DNA of 64,000 nucleotides from Collinsella aerofaciens (lineage in GTDB: Bacteria; Actinomycetota; Coriobacteriia; Coriobacteriales; Coriobacteriaceae): contig NZ_JADNHZ010000001.1 in assembly GCF_015554145.1 (NCBI RefSeq), positions 124,001 through 188,000 of the forward strand. Reading direction: 5' to 3'. The position numbers and the translations under genes are program-made. Below, one piece after another: positions 7,911 to 16,011 of the stretch. The first letter of the stretch is position 1. Each line of letters begins with the position of its first letter. The notes under the pieces were generated by a model. It had not been told where the DNA came from. It worked only from the letters and a program-made list of their open reading frames with translations, and ran no database searches.

Positions 7911-8936
7911 CTACTCGCAGAGCAGCTTAGCAATCTGGACGGCGTTGGTTGCCGCGCCTTTACGGATTTGGTCGCCGCAGCACCAGAAGGTGATGCCGCG
8001 CGCGGCCTCGGGGTTCGAGATGTCGCGACGCACGCGGCCGACCCAAATCAGATCCTGGTCGGACGTATCCATCGGCATGGGGAAACGGTCGTGCGCATCC
8101 TCGGCGCTCATGTCGTCAACCAGCTTGACGCCGGGAGCGGCAGCCAGCGCAGCACGGGCCTCCTCGACCGTAATATCGCACTCAAACTCGAGCGTAATGC
8201 TCTCGGAGTGCGAACGCAGCACGGGCACGCGCACGCAAGTGCAGTTCACGCGCAGCTCGGGCAGGTGCATGATCTTGCGGCCCTCGTTTTGCAGCTTCAT
8301 CTCCTCGGAGGTAAAGCCCTCCTCCTTGACGCCGCCAATCTGCGGAATCAGGTTGCTCGCCAGCTGGGCGGCAAATGCACGCGGCTCGGGAATCTCCTCG
8401 CCGCGGCCCAGAGCGACCAGCTGAGCCTCGAGCTCGGCCATACCGGGAGCGCCGGCACCCGAAGCCGCCTGATACGTCGAGACGATCATGCGCTTCACGC
8501 CGGCAAGCTGATGCAGCGGCCAGGTGGGAACCAGGCCGATGATGGTCGCACAGTTGGGATTGGCGATAAGGCCGTGGTGCCACTTGATATCGTCGGCATT
8601 AATCTCGGGCACGACCAGCGGCACTTCGGGATCCATGCGGAAGGCGTGACTGTTGTCGACCACGACGGCGCCGCGCTTGACGGCCTCGGGCAGCAGCTCC
8701 TTGGCGATATCGTCGCCGGCAGCGCCGAGCACGATGTCGCAGCCCTCAAAAGCCTCGGGGCAAGCTTCCTCAATCACGATCTGCTCGCCGCAGAACTCAA
8801 CGGTCTTGCCCGCAGAGCGCGCGCTCGCCAGCAGCTTGAGCTTACCGACCGGAAACTCCTGCTCGTTGAGGCACTCGAGCATCTGGGTGCCCACGGCTCC
8901 CGTCGCGCCCAAAATAGCAACCGTGTACTGTTTCAT
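7911..8936 (-). CDS. asd: aspartate-semialdehyde dehydrogenase
   Basis: A 341-residue cytoplasmic enzyme that reduces L-aspartyl-4-phosphate to aspartate-4-semialdehyde with NADPH, the branch point for lysine, threonine and methionine. The N-terminal Rossmann motif VAILGATGAVGTQMLECL and the active-site region NPNCATIIGLVPTWPLH (catalytic Cys) are present, with the later His in the RVPVLRSHSE region. The ATG at 8936 is preceded by GGGGGAAG, giving the usual length; longer frames lack a ribosome site. It lies downstream of lysC on the same strand but behind a terminator hairpin, so it probably has its own promoter. Confidence 0.97.
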   Translation of the reverse strand: MKQYTVAILGATGAVGTQMLECLNEQEFPVGKLKLLASARSAGKTVEFCGEQIVIEEACPEAFEGCDIVLGAAGDDIAKELLPEAVKRGAVVVDNSHAFRMDPEVPLVVPEINADDIKWHHGLIANPNCATIIGLVPTWPLHQLAGVKRMIVSTYQAASGAGAPGMAELEAQLVALGRGEEIPEPRAFAAQLASNLIPQIGGVKEEGFTSEEMKLQNEGRKIMHLPELRVNCTCVRVPVLRSHSESITLEFECDITVEEARAALAAAPGVKLVDDMSAEDAHDRFPMPMDTSDQDLIWVGRVRRDISNPEAARGITFWCCGDQIRKGAATNAVQIAKLLCE

Positions 8937-9010
8937 GCTTCCCCCTTTAAAGGTTTTGGCTTTTGCCCGCACGCCGAGCAGGCCGATTATTGTTGCCAGT
9001 GTATACAAGA

Positions 9011-9037
9011 ACGGGGCGGGCACGAAACCCGCCCCGT
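9011..9037 (-). terminator. hairpin between lysC and asd
   Basis: Perfect 10-bp arms ACGGGGCGGG / CCCGCCCCGT with a 7-nt loop, followed on the minus strand by TCTTGT. It would separate lysC from asd transcription. Confidence 0.6.
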
Positions 9038-9067
9038 CGAAACGAAACCGAAACGAAACGCCTCGCC

Positions 9068-9098
9068 GTAGATTTTTGAGACATGACCAAAAATCTAC
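9068..9098 (-). terminator. hairpin just after lysC
   Basis: Perfect 11-bp arms GTAGATTTTTG / CAAAAATCTAC with a 9-nt loop containing GACATGA, 10 bp after the lysC stop. The right arm plus loop sequence (CATGACC, AAAATCTACCG) also occurs at 24030-24047. Confidence 0.6.
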
Positions 9099-9108
9099 CG
9101 AGCAGTCG

Positions 9109-10497
9109 CTACTTTTTGAGCGCGGCCGGGGCGGGATCGGCCGGCGCGGGAGCCTCCAGGTCAGAGACCTTCACAATGCCGTTCTCGTCGGAGAAGGCGC
9201 GGTAAATGGTCCGAATCGCCAGGTCGAAGTCCTTCTCCTCGACACCGATAATGATGTTGATCTCGTCGCAGCTCTGCGAAATCATGCGCACGCTCACGCC
9301 GGCCTGGCCAAGCATGCCAAACAGATGGCCCGAGATACCCGCGCGGCCGCGCAGGTTACGGCCGACGGTCGCAATGAGCGCCAAGCCCTCGACAACCTCA
9401 ATCTCGAGCGGCTCGACCTCCTGCTGAATGTCGCCCACAAGCGAGTACAGCGAATCGTGAACGTCCTGCTCCTGCACCACGGCGCCAAAGCGGTCGACGC
9501 CGGTGGGCATGTGCTCAACGGAAACGTCATAGCGCTCGAATACCGAAAGCGCGCGGCGCATAAAGCCGACACGAGGCTTGGTACGGTCGCGGGCAACGTT
9601 GATGGCGACAAAGCCACGCTTGCCGGTCACGCCGGTAATGATGGGCTCTGCCTCGCCCTCGTCAGCCGTCTCGCTAATGATGGTGCCGGGGTCCTGCGGC
9701 GCATTGGTGTTCTTGATGACCAGCGGAATACCAGCCTCGCGCACGGGGAACACAGCCTCCTCGTGCAGGACGCTTGCACCCATGTACGAAAGCTCGCGCA
9801 GCTCCTCGTAGGTAACGCGGGCAATGGGCTGAGCCTCGGGAACAATACGCGGATCGGCGGAATAGAAGCCCGAAACGTCGGTCCAGTTCTCATACAGGTC
9901 GGCACCAAGGCATTTGGCCAGGATCGAGCCGGAAATATCGCCGCCGCCACGATCGAGTAGCTTAATCTGACCCTCACGCGTCGCGCCATAGAAGCCGGGC
10001 ATAACAAAGCCGCCCTGCTGACCGTACTCCTGCACCAGCTCGCAGGTACGATTCATGCTGAGCGTACCGTCGTGATGGAACGCCACGACCGTCGCGGCAT
10101 CCAGGAACGGCAGGCCCAGGTACTCGGCCATCAGGCGAGCGGTGAAGTACTCGCCGCGGCTCACGAGCTCCTCGGTGGAGTAGCCGCCCGAGCGGGCGCG
10201 CTCGGCAAAGGCCGCGAACTCCTCGCGGATGGGATAGGTGAGCTCCAGCTCGTCAGCGATATCAAAATAGCGCTGCCCAATGTCCTCGAGCAGCTCCTCG
10301 CACGACACGTGGTACTTAACGTGCGCGTTAACCAGGTAGAGCAGGTCGGTCACCTTGGTGTCGCCCTTAAAGCGGCGACCGCAGGCAGAAACCACCACAA
10401 AACGGCGGGCCGGGTCGGCATCGACAATGGCCTTGATCTTCTTAAAGTGTTCGGCGTCGGCGACCGACGAGCCGCCAAACTTGGCAATTTTTATCAT
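9109..10497 (-). CDS. lysC: aspartate kinase
   Basis: A 462-residue enzyme that phosphorylates L-aspartate, the first step to lysine, threonine and methionine. The kinase domain starts with KFGGSSVADAEHF, and later carries GFYGATREGQIKLLDRGGGD and SGFYSADPRIVPEA. Two ACT regulatory domains follow (about 300-445), indicating feedback control by an amino acid. The ATG at 10497 is preceded by AAAGGT about 13 nt upstream. It is divergent from thrC, sharing a 103-bp promoter region. No linked homoserine dehydrogenase domain is present, so it is the monofunctional type. Confidence 0.96.
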   Translation of the reverse strand: MIKIAKFGGSSVADAEHFKKIKAIVDADPARRFVVVSACGRRFKGDTKVTDLLYLVNAHVKYHVSCEELLEDIGQRYFDIADELELTYPIREEFAAFAERARSGGYSTEELVSRGEYFTARLMAEYLGLPFLDAATVVAFHHDGTLSMNRTCELVQEYGQQGGFVMPGFYGATREGQIKLLDRGGGDISGSILAKCLGADLYENWTDVSGFYSADPRIVPEAQPIARVTYEELRELSYMGASVLHEEAVFPVREAGIPLVIKNTNAPQDPGTIISETADEGEAEPIITGVTGKRGFVAINVARDRTKPRVGFMRRALSVFERYDVSVEHMPTGVDRFGAVVQEQDVHDSLYSLVGDIQQEVEPLEIEVVEGLALIATVGRNLRGRAGISGHLFGMLGQAGVSVRMISQSCDEINIIIGVEEKDFDLAIRTIYRAFSDENGIVKVSDLEAPAPADPAPAALKK

Positions 10498-10600
10498 GGG
10501 CTTGAGGTTACCTTTCTAAAAGCCTCTGCAAACCTGTTTTGCGCGCTCTGATACCATGGTTTCACCGATTGGGACCAAGGCATCCGAGGAGCAGTGTTAT

Positions 10601-12118
10601 ATGGGAACTTATCATAGTACACGAGGACGCACTTTATCGTGCTCAAGTAAGGTGGCAATCCGTACCGGCATCGCTCCCGACGGGGGTTTGTTTGTCTCGG
10701 ACGAGCTGGGCACCCAGCAACTCGATATCAGCTCGCTTGCAGATAAATCGTACTTTGAAATCGCTCAAGATGTGTTGGGAATGTTACTGAATGATTACAC
10801 AGACGAAGAAATTTCGGCCTGTGTGAATGAGGCATACCACGGCACGTTTGCGAGCGAAGAGGTCACGCCGCTCGTCAAACTCGACGCCGCACCGGGCGCC
10901 GACGCCCCTCAGACCTATGTGATGGAGCTCTTTGGCGGCCCCACGAGCGCCTTTAAGGACGTCGCCTTGCAGATGCTCCCCCGCCTTATGGCCCGCACCT
11001 CTGCCAAGGACGGCGGCGCCGAGCGCATCATGATCGTCACCGCCACGTCGGGCGACACCGGCAAGGCCGCGCTCGCCGGTTTTGCCGACGCTCCGGGCAC
11101 GGGCATCACCGTCTTTTATCCCGAGGGCAAGGTCAGCCGCGTCCAGAATCTGCAGATGTCCACGCAGGAGGGCGACAACGTCGCCGTCTGCGGCATCCGC
11201 GGCAACTTTGACGACGCTCAGAGCGCCGTCAAGCGCATCTTTGCCGATAAGGAGCTTGCCGAGCGTCTAGAGGCAGCCGGCACCGTGCTTTCGAGCGCCA
11301 ACTCCATCAACGTCGGCCGTCTGGTGCCGCAGGTCGTCTACTACTTTGCCGCCTATGCGCAGCTGCTGCGCGCCGGCGCTATCGAGGCTGGCGACGCTGT
11401 TGAGTTCTGTGTTCCCACCGGCAACTTTGGCGATATCTTGGCCGGCTACTACGCCAAGCGCATGGGTCTGCCCGTCGCCAAGCTCGTCGTGGCGAGCGAC
11501 AAGAACAACGTGCTTGCCGACTTCCTGACCACCGGCGTTTACGACCGTAACCGCCCGTTCTTCACGACCATTTCACCGTCGATGGACATCCTTATTAGCT
11601 CCAACCTGGAGCGCATGCTCTATTTCCTGTCCGACGGCGACTGCGAGCTCGTTGCCGGGCTTATGGAGCAGCTTGCCCAGACGGGTCGCTACGAGGTTCC
11701 CGCCGACCTGCTGGCCAAGATCCAGAGCGTGTTTGGCTGCGGCTGGGCCAGCGAGGACGAGGTCCGCGCCGCCATCAAGAGCTGCTGGGATGCGAACGGC
11801 TACGCGATCGACCCGCACACCGCTTGCGGCTATCACGTCTTTGAAAAGGTCGCTCCCGCCAAGGGCGCCAAGGCCCGCGTGCTGCTTTCGACCGCCAGCC
11901 CCTACAAGTTCCCGCGCGCCTGCTGCGACGCCCTGGGCCTCGACGTTCCCGAGGACGACTTTGAGGCCATGCGCGTGCTCGAGCAGGCAACCGATACGGT
12001 CGCCCCGGCACAGCTCGCCGAGCTCGAGTCCAAGCCCGTCCGTTTTGAAGACGTCTGCGACGTAGCCGACATGGCCAGCTACGTCGAGTCCGCAGCAAAA
12101 CGAATGAGCACCAACTAG
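10601..12118 (+). CDS. thrC: threonine synthase
   Basis: A 505-residue PLP enzyme that converts O-phosphohomoserine to threonine. The PLP lysine is in GGPTSAFKDVALQ (about residue 115) and the phosphate-binding loop in ATSGDTGKAALAGF. The long form with an N-terminal domain (TRGRTLSCSSKVAIRTGIAPDGGLFV) matches the class used by E. coli. The ATG at 10601 has GAGGAG nine bases upstream; an earlier in-frame ATG at 10556 lacks one. Followed by a strong terminator and a long palindrome before thrB, so the two threonine genes may be uncoupled. Confidence 0.97.
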   Translation: MGTYHSTRGRTLSCSSKVAIRTGIAPDGGLFVSDELGTQQLDISSLADKSYFEIAQDVLGMLLNDYTDEEISACVNEAYHGTFASEEVTPLVKLDAAPGADAPQTYVMELFGGPTSAFKDVALQMLPRLMARTSAKDGGAERIMIVTATSGDTGKAALAGFADAPGTGITVFYPEGKVSRVQNLQMSTQEGDNVAVCGIRGNFDDAQSAVKRIFADKELAERLEAAGTVLSSANSINVGRLVPQVVYYFAAYAQLLRAGAIEAGDAVEFCVPTGNFGDILAGYYAKRMGLPVAKLVVASDKNNVLADFLTTGVYDRNRPFFTTISPSMDILISSNLERMLYFLSDGDCELVAGLMEQLAQTGRYEVPADLLAKIQSVFGCGWASEDEVRAAIKSCWDANGYAIDPHTACGYHVFEKVAPAKGAKARVLLSTASPYKFPRACCDALGLDVPEDDFEAMRVLEQATDTVAPAQLAELESKPVRFEDVCDVADMASYVESAAKRMSTN

Positions 12119-12130
12119 ATCCCTTATTAA

Positions 12131-12161
12131 GCGCCGGCGAAAGCCGGCGCACCTTCTTTTA
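12131..12161 (+). terminator. terminator of thrC
   Basis: Perfect 8-bp GCGCCGGC / GCCGGCGC stem with a GAAA loop, followed by ACCTTCTTTTAT. Confidence 0.7.
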
Positions 12162-12196
12162 TCAGATACCCACCGGGATGATGACGAACGCGCACA

Positions 12197-12308
12197 GCGT
12201 GCCTGGCTGTTTAGTTCGTCGCGAGTTCCGCACGCAAAGGAAAGCACTTAATGTGCTTTCCGTCTTGCGCAGGACTGCCCGAGCAGCGAACTAAACAGCC
12301 AGGCACGC
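12197..12308 (+). repeat. long nested palindrome between thrC and thrB
   Basis: Outer arms of 22 bp are perfect (12197-12218 / 12287-12308, GCGTGCCTGGCTGTTTAG core). An inner hairpin GGAAAGCAC-TTAAT-GTGCTTTCC lies at 12239-12261. The outer arm ends one base before the thrB ribosome binding site AGGAGG (12310-12315). TTCCGCA and CCCGAG at the junctions resemble the P1 family but do not fully match it. Confidence 0.75.
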
Positions 12309-12321
12309 CAGGAGGACTCAC

Positions 12322-13203
12322 ATGATCAAGATCACCGTCCCAGCAACCAGCGCCAACTTAGGCATCGGCTACGACACCCTCGGCATGGCCGTCAGCCTTT
12401 ACTCGCACTTCACTTTCGAGCGCGCCGACAAGCTCACCATCACGGGCTGCCCCGAGGAGTTCCAGAACGAGAATAATCTGGTCTACGTTAGCTTTGTCGA
12501 TGCACTGTCTGCATGGGGCGAGCCGGCATTCCCCGTCACCATCGACATTCAAACCGATGTACCCGTCGCTCGCGGCCTGGGATCCAGCTCCACCTGCGTC
12601 GTCGCTGGCATCATGGCCGCCGCCGCACTGACGGGCCACACCGTCGACCGCGCCGAACTCGTCCGCATTGCCACCGAGGTCGAGGGCCATCCCGATAACG
12701 TCGCCCCTGCTATCCTGGGCGGCGCCGTCTGCTCCTTTACACCGACCGATTCGCTCCCCCAGTGCCTGCGCTACGAGGTGAGCGACAAGCTTCGTTTTAT
12801 TACTGTGATTCCGCCCTACGAGGTACATACGAGCGAGGCGCGCAAGGTCGTGCCGCAGGAAATTCCGCTCTCCACCGCCGTATGGCAAATGGGCCGCATC
12901 GCCGGCATGACGCGCGGCCTGGAGACCGGCGACCTTGACCTGATTGCCGCCGCCAACGACGACCGCATCCAAGAGCCGTATCGCCGTCGCCTGATTCCCG
13001 ACTACAACGCCGTGCGTGACACCTGCCTTAACGGCGGCGCTAAGACCATCTGGATCAGTGGCTCGGGCTCGACCCTCATGGCTGTAACCGACGACACCAT
13101 CGTGGCAAAGTTCCTGCAAGTCAAGCTGCGCGAGCAGTTCCCTAAGTGTGATACGCATATTCTGACGTGCGACACGGAGGGCGCTCAAATCGAGTACCTG
13201 TAG
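12322..13203 (+). CDS. thrB: homoserine kinase
   Basis: A 293-residue GHMP-family kinase that phosphorylates L-homoserine to the substrate of ThrC. The N-terminal PATSANLGIGYDTLGMAV, the ATP-binding PVARGLGSSSTCVVAG near residue 85, the EGHPDNVAPAILGG segment and the C-terminal glycine motif WISGSGSTLMAV are all in place. AGGAGG lies 6 nt before the ATG. It lies 200 bp after thrC behind a terminator and a long palindrome, and is followed 23 bp later by a P1 element. Confidence 0.97.
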   Translation: MIKITVPATSANLGIGYDTLGMAVSLYSHFTFERADKLTITGCPEEFQNENNLVYVSFVDALSAWGEPAFPVTIDIQTDVPVARGLGSSSTCVVAGIMAAAALTGHTVDRAELVRIATEVEGHPDNVAPAILGGAVCSFTPTDSLPQCLRYEVSDKLRFITVIPPYEVHTSEARKVVPQEIPLSTAVWQMGRIAGMTRGLETGDLDLIAAANDDRIQEPYRRRLIPDYNAVRDTCLNGGAKTIWISGSGSTLMAVTDDTIVAKFLQVKLREQFPKCDTHILTCDTEGAQIEYL

Positions 13204-13226
13204 CGCCCTGCCTCATTGCTCTCACC

Positions 13227-13343
13227 GGTCCCCTTGGGGCTTCCCCTGAAAACGTCCTCGATCATGAATTGCCCCGTCGTACGCTTCGCGCGACGGGGCA
13301 ATTCGATCTGCGGATTGTTTTCAGGGGAAGCCCCAAGGGGACC
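13227..13343 (-). repeat. P1 nested palindrome, copy D
   Basis: Perfect 27-bp outer arms (13227-13253 / 13317-13343), perfect 14-bp inner stem (GAATTGCCCCGTCG at 13266-13279 and its complement at 13291-13304) and a CGCGAAGCG tip. Read on the minus strand the junctions are ATCCGCAG-ATC and AT-GAT-CGAGGACG, as in copies A to C. It begins 24 bp after the thrB stop. Confidence 0.9.
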
Positions 13344-13405
13344 TGCGCAGCCTCGGCAGGATATCGCATTCGCTGATTTAATTATCGCCCGATTCGCGGC
13401 GCAAT

Positions 13406-13648
13406 CTATTTATCTCCGCTGCTCAGAACCGCCCCAAGTCTTTGCACGAGGACTCTGACGGTAATTCCAAGTGCCTCTGCATAGGCGAACTGTTCGTAAA
13501 CCCTAAGGCTGCGCTCCCCAGTCTCGACTTTCGAGATGAACGACTGAGGTACCCTCAGTTTCTTTGCGAGTTCAACCTGAGTGATACCTTGCTCTCGACG
13601 AATCTGGGAGAGGCATTTTCCGCATGTCCTATTAGCATCAACGTTCAT
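13406..13648 (-). CDS. XRE-family HTH regulator (80 aa)
   Basis: A small single-domain helix-turn-helix protein: CLSQIRREQGITQVELAKKLRVPQSFISKVETGERSL contains the full Cro/CI-type HTH, followed by a short C-terminal helix region. I place the start at the ATG at 13648; a TTG at 13684 would add 12 residues but falls inside a perfect palindrome and has no ribosome site. The N-terminal half holds a CGKC motif. It is divergent from the exported cysteine-repeat protein and probably controls the shared 120-bp promoter region and itself through the palindrome at 13675-13695. Confidence 0.85.
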   Translation of the reverse strand: MNVDANRTCGKCLSQIRREQGITQVELAKKLRVPQSFISKVETGERSLRVYEQFAYAEALGITVRVLVQRLGAVLSSGDK

Positions 13649-13674
13649 GCCGTTTACGCTATATTCCGTTTTGT

Positions 13675-13695
13675 TATATCCCAAACTGGGATATA
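13675..13695. promoter_or_regulatory. palindromic operator, XRE regulator promoter
   Basis: Perfect 9-bp arms TATATCCCA and TGGGATATA around a 3-base centre, located 27 bp before the likely start of the XRE gene and 76 bp before the divergent gene. Size and symmetry fit a dimeric HTH operator. Confidence 0.65.
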
Positions 13696-13770
13696 TTTAT
13701 GTTACTTGCCGCTTAACTTACAGCGATTGTTCACATCGGAAATCTAAACGAGAGAGGGGACTCAACAAAC

Positions 13771-14784
13771 ATGGATAATGAGACGAAAGAGCCCAACGAT
13801 GAGCAAATGCACGGCGCATCATACGAACAGACGCCAGATATCGAAGGGAAACAGCTTTCTGATGGTGCTGACGATGCCCCCTCCCCTGAAGATCGGTCAT
13901 CAAATGAAGATGACGTCGCATGCAAAAAAGAAGGGGGCGACTCACTTCTAACGAGAGCCATTCATAAATTAGGCGGTAAAAAACGGGCGGCTATTGCAGC
14001 TACTGCAATAGTTGCTGTCGTCTTCTGTTTGCCCACGTTATTCCCCCAATTGTTTTGCACCCACAAGCTTTGGACCAATGCGAGTTGTACAAGCCCTCGC
14101 ACCTGTAAAAGTTGCGGCAAAACCGAGGGGGAACCGCTCGGACATGAATGGGAAGAAGCAACGTGCACGGTTCCGAAGACCTGTCAACGCTGTGGTAAAA
14201 CCGATGGAAAACCCCTTGGGCATCAACCGGGCTCGTGGACTACCGAAGTTGACTACGTAGACGCCACCTCAAAGGAAATACGAGAATGCGAAAAATGCGG
14301 AGAGGTCGTTGACACTCGCAACGAAAAGGAAATTACTTCCTTTCTTGGCGACGGATCGTTTTCAATTTCACCTGAAGGCTTTATTGAACGACTTAACGAG
14401 GAATTCTCCGATATCCCCAATTGCAGCAGTATGAAGGCGAGTTACGAGCTAGACGATAGCGGCACGGGACTCGAGCTTCAGATAAAAAATGGCTCTACGC
14501 TTGCCGGTATTGGAGGCTTTTTCTCGGACTCGAGCAGCCAACTACTATTCAGCTATCTTGGATCCGAAAACTGCTTCAAAAACATAGTCATGTACTTCGA
14601 AAACTCCGACTATGCCGCGGCGACAGCATTGGCAACTATACAAGCAATCGATCCAACACTTTCGTTTTCAGACGCCAAGGAAGTTGGTGCTGCCTGCGTA
14701 GATACGCCAACTGTCAAAAATGGAATTACGTACGCAATCGTAGCTTCGAATGGAGAGTACTGGCTAAGCGCTCGAATTGAATAA
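13771..14784 (+). CDS. membrane-anchored protein with cysteine-pair (zinc-ribbon-like) repeats
   Basis: A 337-residue protein. The first 65 residues are acidic and cytoplasmic, followed by one membrane segment (RAAIAATAIVAVVFCLPTLF), then two copies of a Cys/His repeat of about 27 residues (SCTSPRTCKSCGKTEGEPLGH and TCTVPKTCQRCGKTDGKPLGH) and a third degraded Cys pair (ECEKCGEVV). The C-terminal 170 residues are a soluble domain I cannot name. These repeats resemble exported metal-ribbon repeats of gut bacteria. AGAGGGG precedes the ATG. Codon use is more AT-rich than its neighbours, suggesting later arrival. Divergent from the XRE regulator. Function unknown. Confidence 0.85.
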   Translation: MDNETKEPNDEQMHGASYEQTPDIEGKQLSDGADDAPSPEDRSSNEDDVACKKEGGDSLLTRAIHKLGGKKRAAIAATAIVAVVFCLPTLFPQLFCTHKLWTNASCTSPRTCKSCGKTEGEPLGHEWEEATCTVPKTCQRCGKTDGKPLGHQPGSWTTEVDYVDATSKEIRECEKCGEVVDTRNEKEITSFLGDGSFSISPEGFIERLNEEFSDIPNCSSMKASYELDDSGTGLELQIKNGSTLAGIGGFFSDSSSQLLFSYLGSENCFKNIVMYFENSDYAAATALATIQAIDPTLSFSDAKEVGAACVDTPTVKNGITYAIVASNGEYWLSARIE

Positions 14785-14862
14785 TTTTCTTTGATTACTA
14801 AATTCAGACGCCTCTTACTCGCGACATATTAAAACTCAACCCCTGGCAGCATCGTCAATCGA

Positions 14863-14901
14863 AAATTGCCCCGCCGAGCACTTTAGCTTGGCGGGGCATT
14901 T
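14863..14901 (+). terminator. terminator after the cysteine-repeat protein gene
   Basis: Arms TGCCCCGCC / GGCGGGGCA with a 14-nt loop, flanked by AAAT and ATTTC. The stretch from here to 15021 shows nothing else. Confidence 0.65.
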
Positions 14902-15021
14902 CAATATGAAAGCGGATTTAAATATCAACAAGGCCTGCACGCCCCAACGAGACAGCCGGCCTCGCTGCTCAAATTGCCCTTGGTGAACCACAACTTGAGC
15001 AATCAGCGGCCAGCATCTCTT

Positions 15022-15720
15022 TTAGGCGGCGCTGGTTTCTTTGTATTCGAAGACTGGCTCTAGGAGGTCTTCGATGTTGCAGCGTAGGGCTTTTGCTATA
15101 TCCCTTACGGTTGTTACCGAGGCTTCGTTGATGTTTCTCTGGCGTTGTTCGTACATTTGGATTGAGCGGAGTGATACGCCCGATTCGTATGCCAGGTCTT
15201 GTTGGGTTTTCTTGAGCCGCTTTCTTGCTAGCGCCAGTTTGGTTTGACGAGGTGTTTTCTTCGCCATGTCGCAAATAAGACGCGTCACACGTTCCTCCGA
15301 GGCTTCGTGCCAGGGATGATACAGGTTATGCAGCACATCAAACGGAGCGACATGCAGCAGGTCTTCAAAAGACTCTCCCAGGCGCCACTGTAGATACGCC
15401 AATATCCAGCCCGTCCAGTATTCCGGTGTTTTCTCAAATCGATAGGTACGATCCGGCATCGACCCTGCTTGGTAACCGGACCTTTCGGCGATAAGCGCGA
15501 ACAGCTCAACGCCCGATTTTCCCGACACTACCCATGCGTTGCCGCGTTCGAACTCGCGAGCTACGCCGCTCAGGCAAAAGAGTTCAGCAACTTCCGATCC
15601 TTCTGCTCCATAATCGTTAACGGCATAGTCAAAGCAGTCACCGAGGTTGTTCATTGCATCCTCGAGGTAGTAGACGGGGTATGTCCTACTCGGCCCACAA
15701 TCCATTAACTTTTTGATCAC
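15022..15720 (-). CDS. HTH protein with N-terminal helical domain, toxin-antitoxin-like partner
   Basis: A 232-residue protein. Residues 1-150 form a domain with conserved-looking blocks (FDYAVNDYGAEGSEVAELFC, TPEYWTGWILAYLQWRLG) that I cannot assign firmly; residues 155-225 are an XRE-type HTH (LKKTQQDLAYESGVSLRSIQMYEQRQRNIN). The GTG start at 15720 directly abuts the stop codon of the upstream 60-aa gene and has GGGGAGGG upstream, so the two are translationally coupled. The layout resembles two-gene toxin-antitoxin or abortive modules in Clostridia and Coriobacteria in which a DUF3990-type protein precedes an HTH protein. That role is an inference. Confidence 0.8.
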   Translation of the reverse strand: MIKKLMDCGPSRTYPVYYLEDAMNNLGDCFDYAVNDYGAEGSEVAELFCLSGVAREFERGNAWVVSGKSGVELFALIAERSGYQAGSMPDRTYRFEKTPEYWTGWILAYLQWRLGESFEDLLHVAPFDVLHNLYHPWHEASEERVTRLICDMAKKTPRQTKLALARKRLKKTQQDLAYESGVSLRSIQMYEQRQRNINEASVTTVRDIAKALRCNIEDLLEPVFEYKETSAA

Positions 15721-15903
15721 TTAATCGACCCTCCCCGCCATTAAATCCCTGATGTAGGTGCCCTCAGAGTCGAATCCATTAATTGTGTCCAAGTACTTGC
15801 GCCGTGCGTTCTGCTCTCGCTCATAACGCTTGGGATAATACTCGGAACCCGATGCCTGCTTCCAATCACAGAATTTAATTGCCGAAAACGCACGCCCACT
15901 CAT
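15721..15903 (-). CDS. short protein coupled to the HTH gene, possible truncated toxin
   Basis: A 60-residue frame (GRAFSAIKFCDWKQASGSEYYP...) ending exactly where the HTH gene begins. It looks like the C-terminal part of a longer protein: it starts within a compact sequence, has no clear ribosome site, and the partner proteins in this type of module are usually about 150 residues. I saw no upstream in-frame continuation before the engB terminator, so it is either a real small gene or a remnant of a truncated toxin. No function can be assigned. Confidence 0.5.
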   Translation of the reverse strand: MSGRAFSAIKFCDWKQASGSEYYPKRYEREQNARRKYLDTINGFDSEGTYIRDLMAGRVD

Positions 15904-15930
15904 AAGCGCATATTGGATACCTAGGTCTCC

Positions 15931-15983
15931 TAAAAAATATCACCTCAGTGATAGTTTACCAATAACTATCCCTGAGGTGATAT
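15931..15983 (-). terminator. terminator of engB, with operator-like symmetry
   Basis: Arms 15937-15956 and 15964-15983 pair at 19 of 20 positions (ATATCACCTCAG core), loop 7 nt, followed on the minus strand by TTTTTT. Each arm is itself a partial palindrome (TATCACCTCAGTGATA), so it could double as an operator for the 60-aa/HTH pair that starts 34 bp further on. Confidence 0.75.
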
Positions 15984-16011
15984 AGATAGGAGCTTTGGGG
16001 GGTTAACCTGA

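Noticed and set aside
9068-9098. A further repeat family based on CATGACC(C)AAAATCTACCG (also at 24030)
   Set aside because: Only one of the two sites is a complete hairpin, and AAAATCTACCG alone also occurs at 54838; evidence is too thin.
10498-10600. T-box or other amino-acid riboswitch before thrC or lysC
   Set aside because: The 103-bp divergent spacer is too short and lacks the T-box core sequence; no lysine riboswitch features were found.
12197-12308. Fifth complete member of the P1 family
   Set aside because: The junctions only partly match (TTCCGCA, CCCGAG), the 3' motif CGAGGACG is absent, and orientation to the upstream gene is opposite; kept as a separate palindrome.
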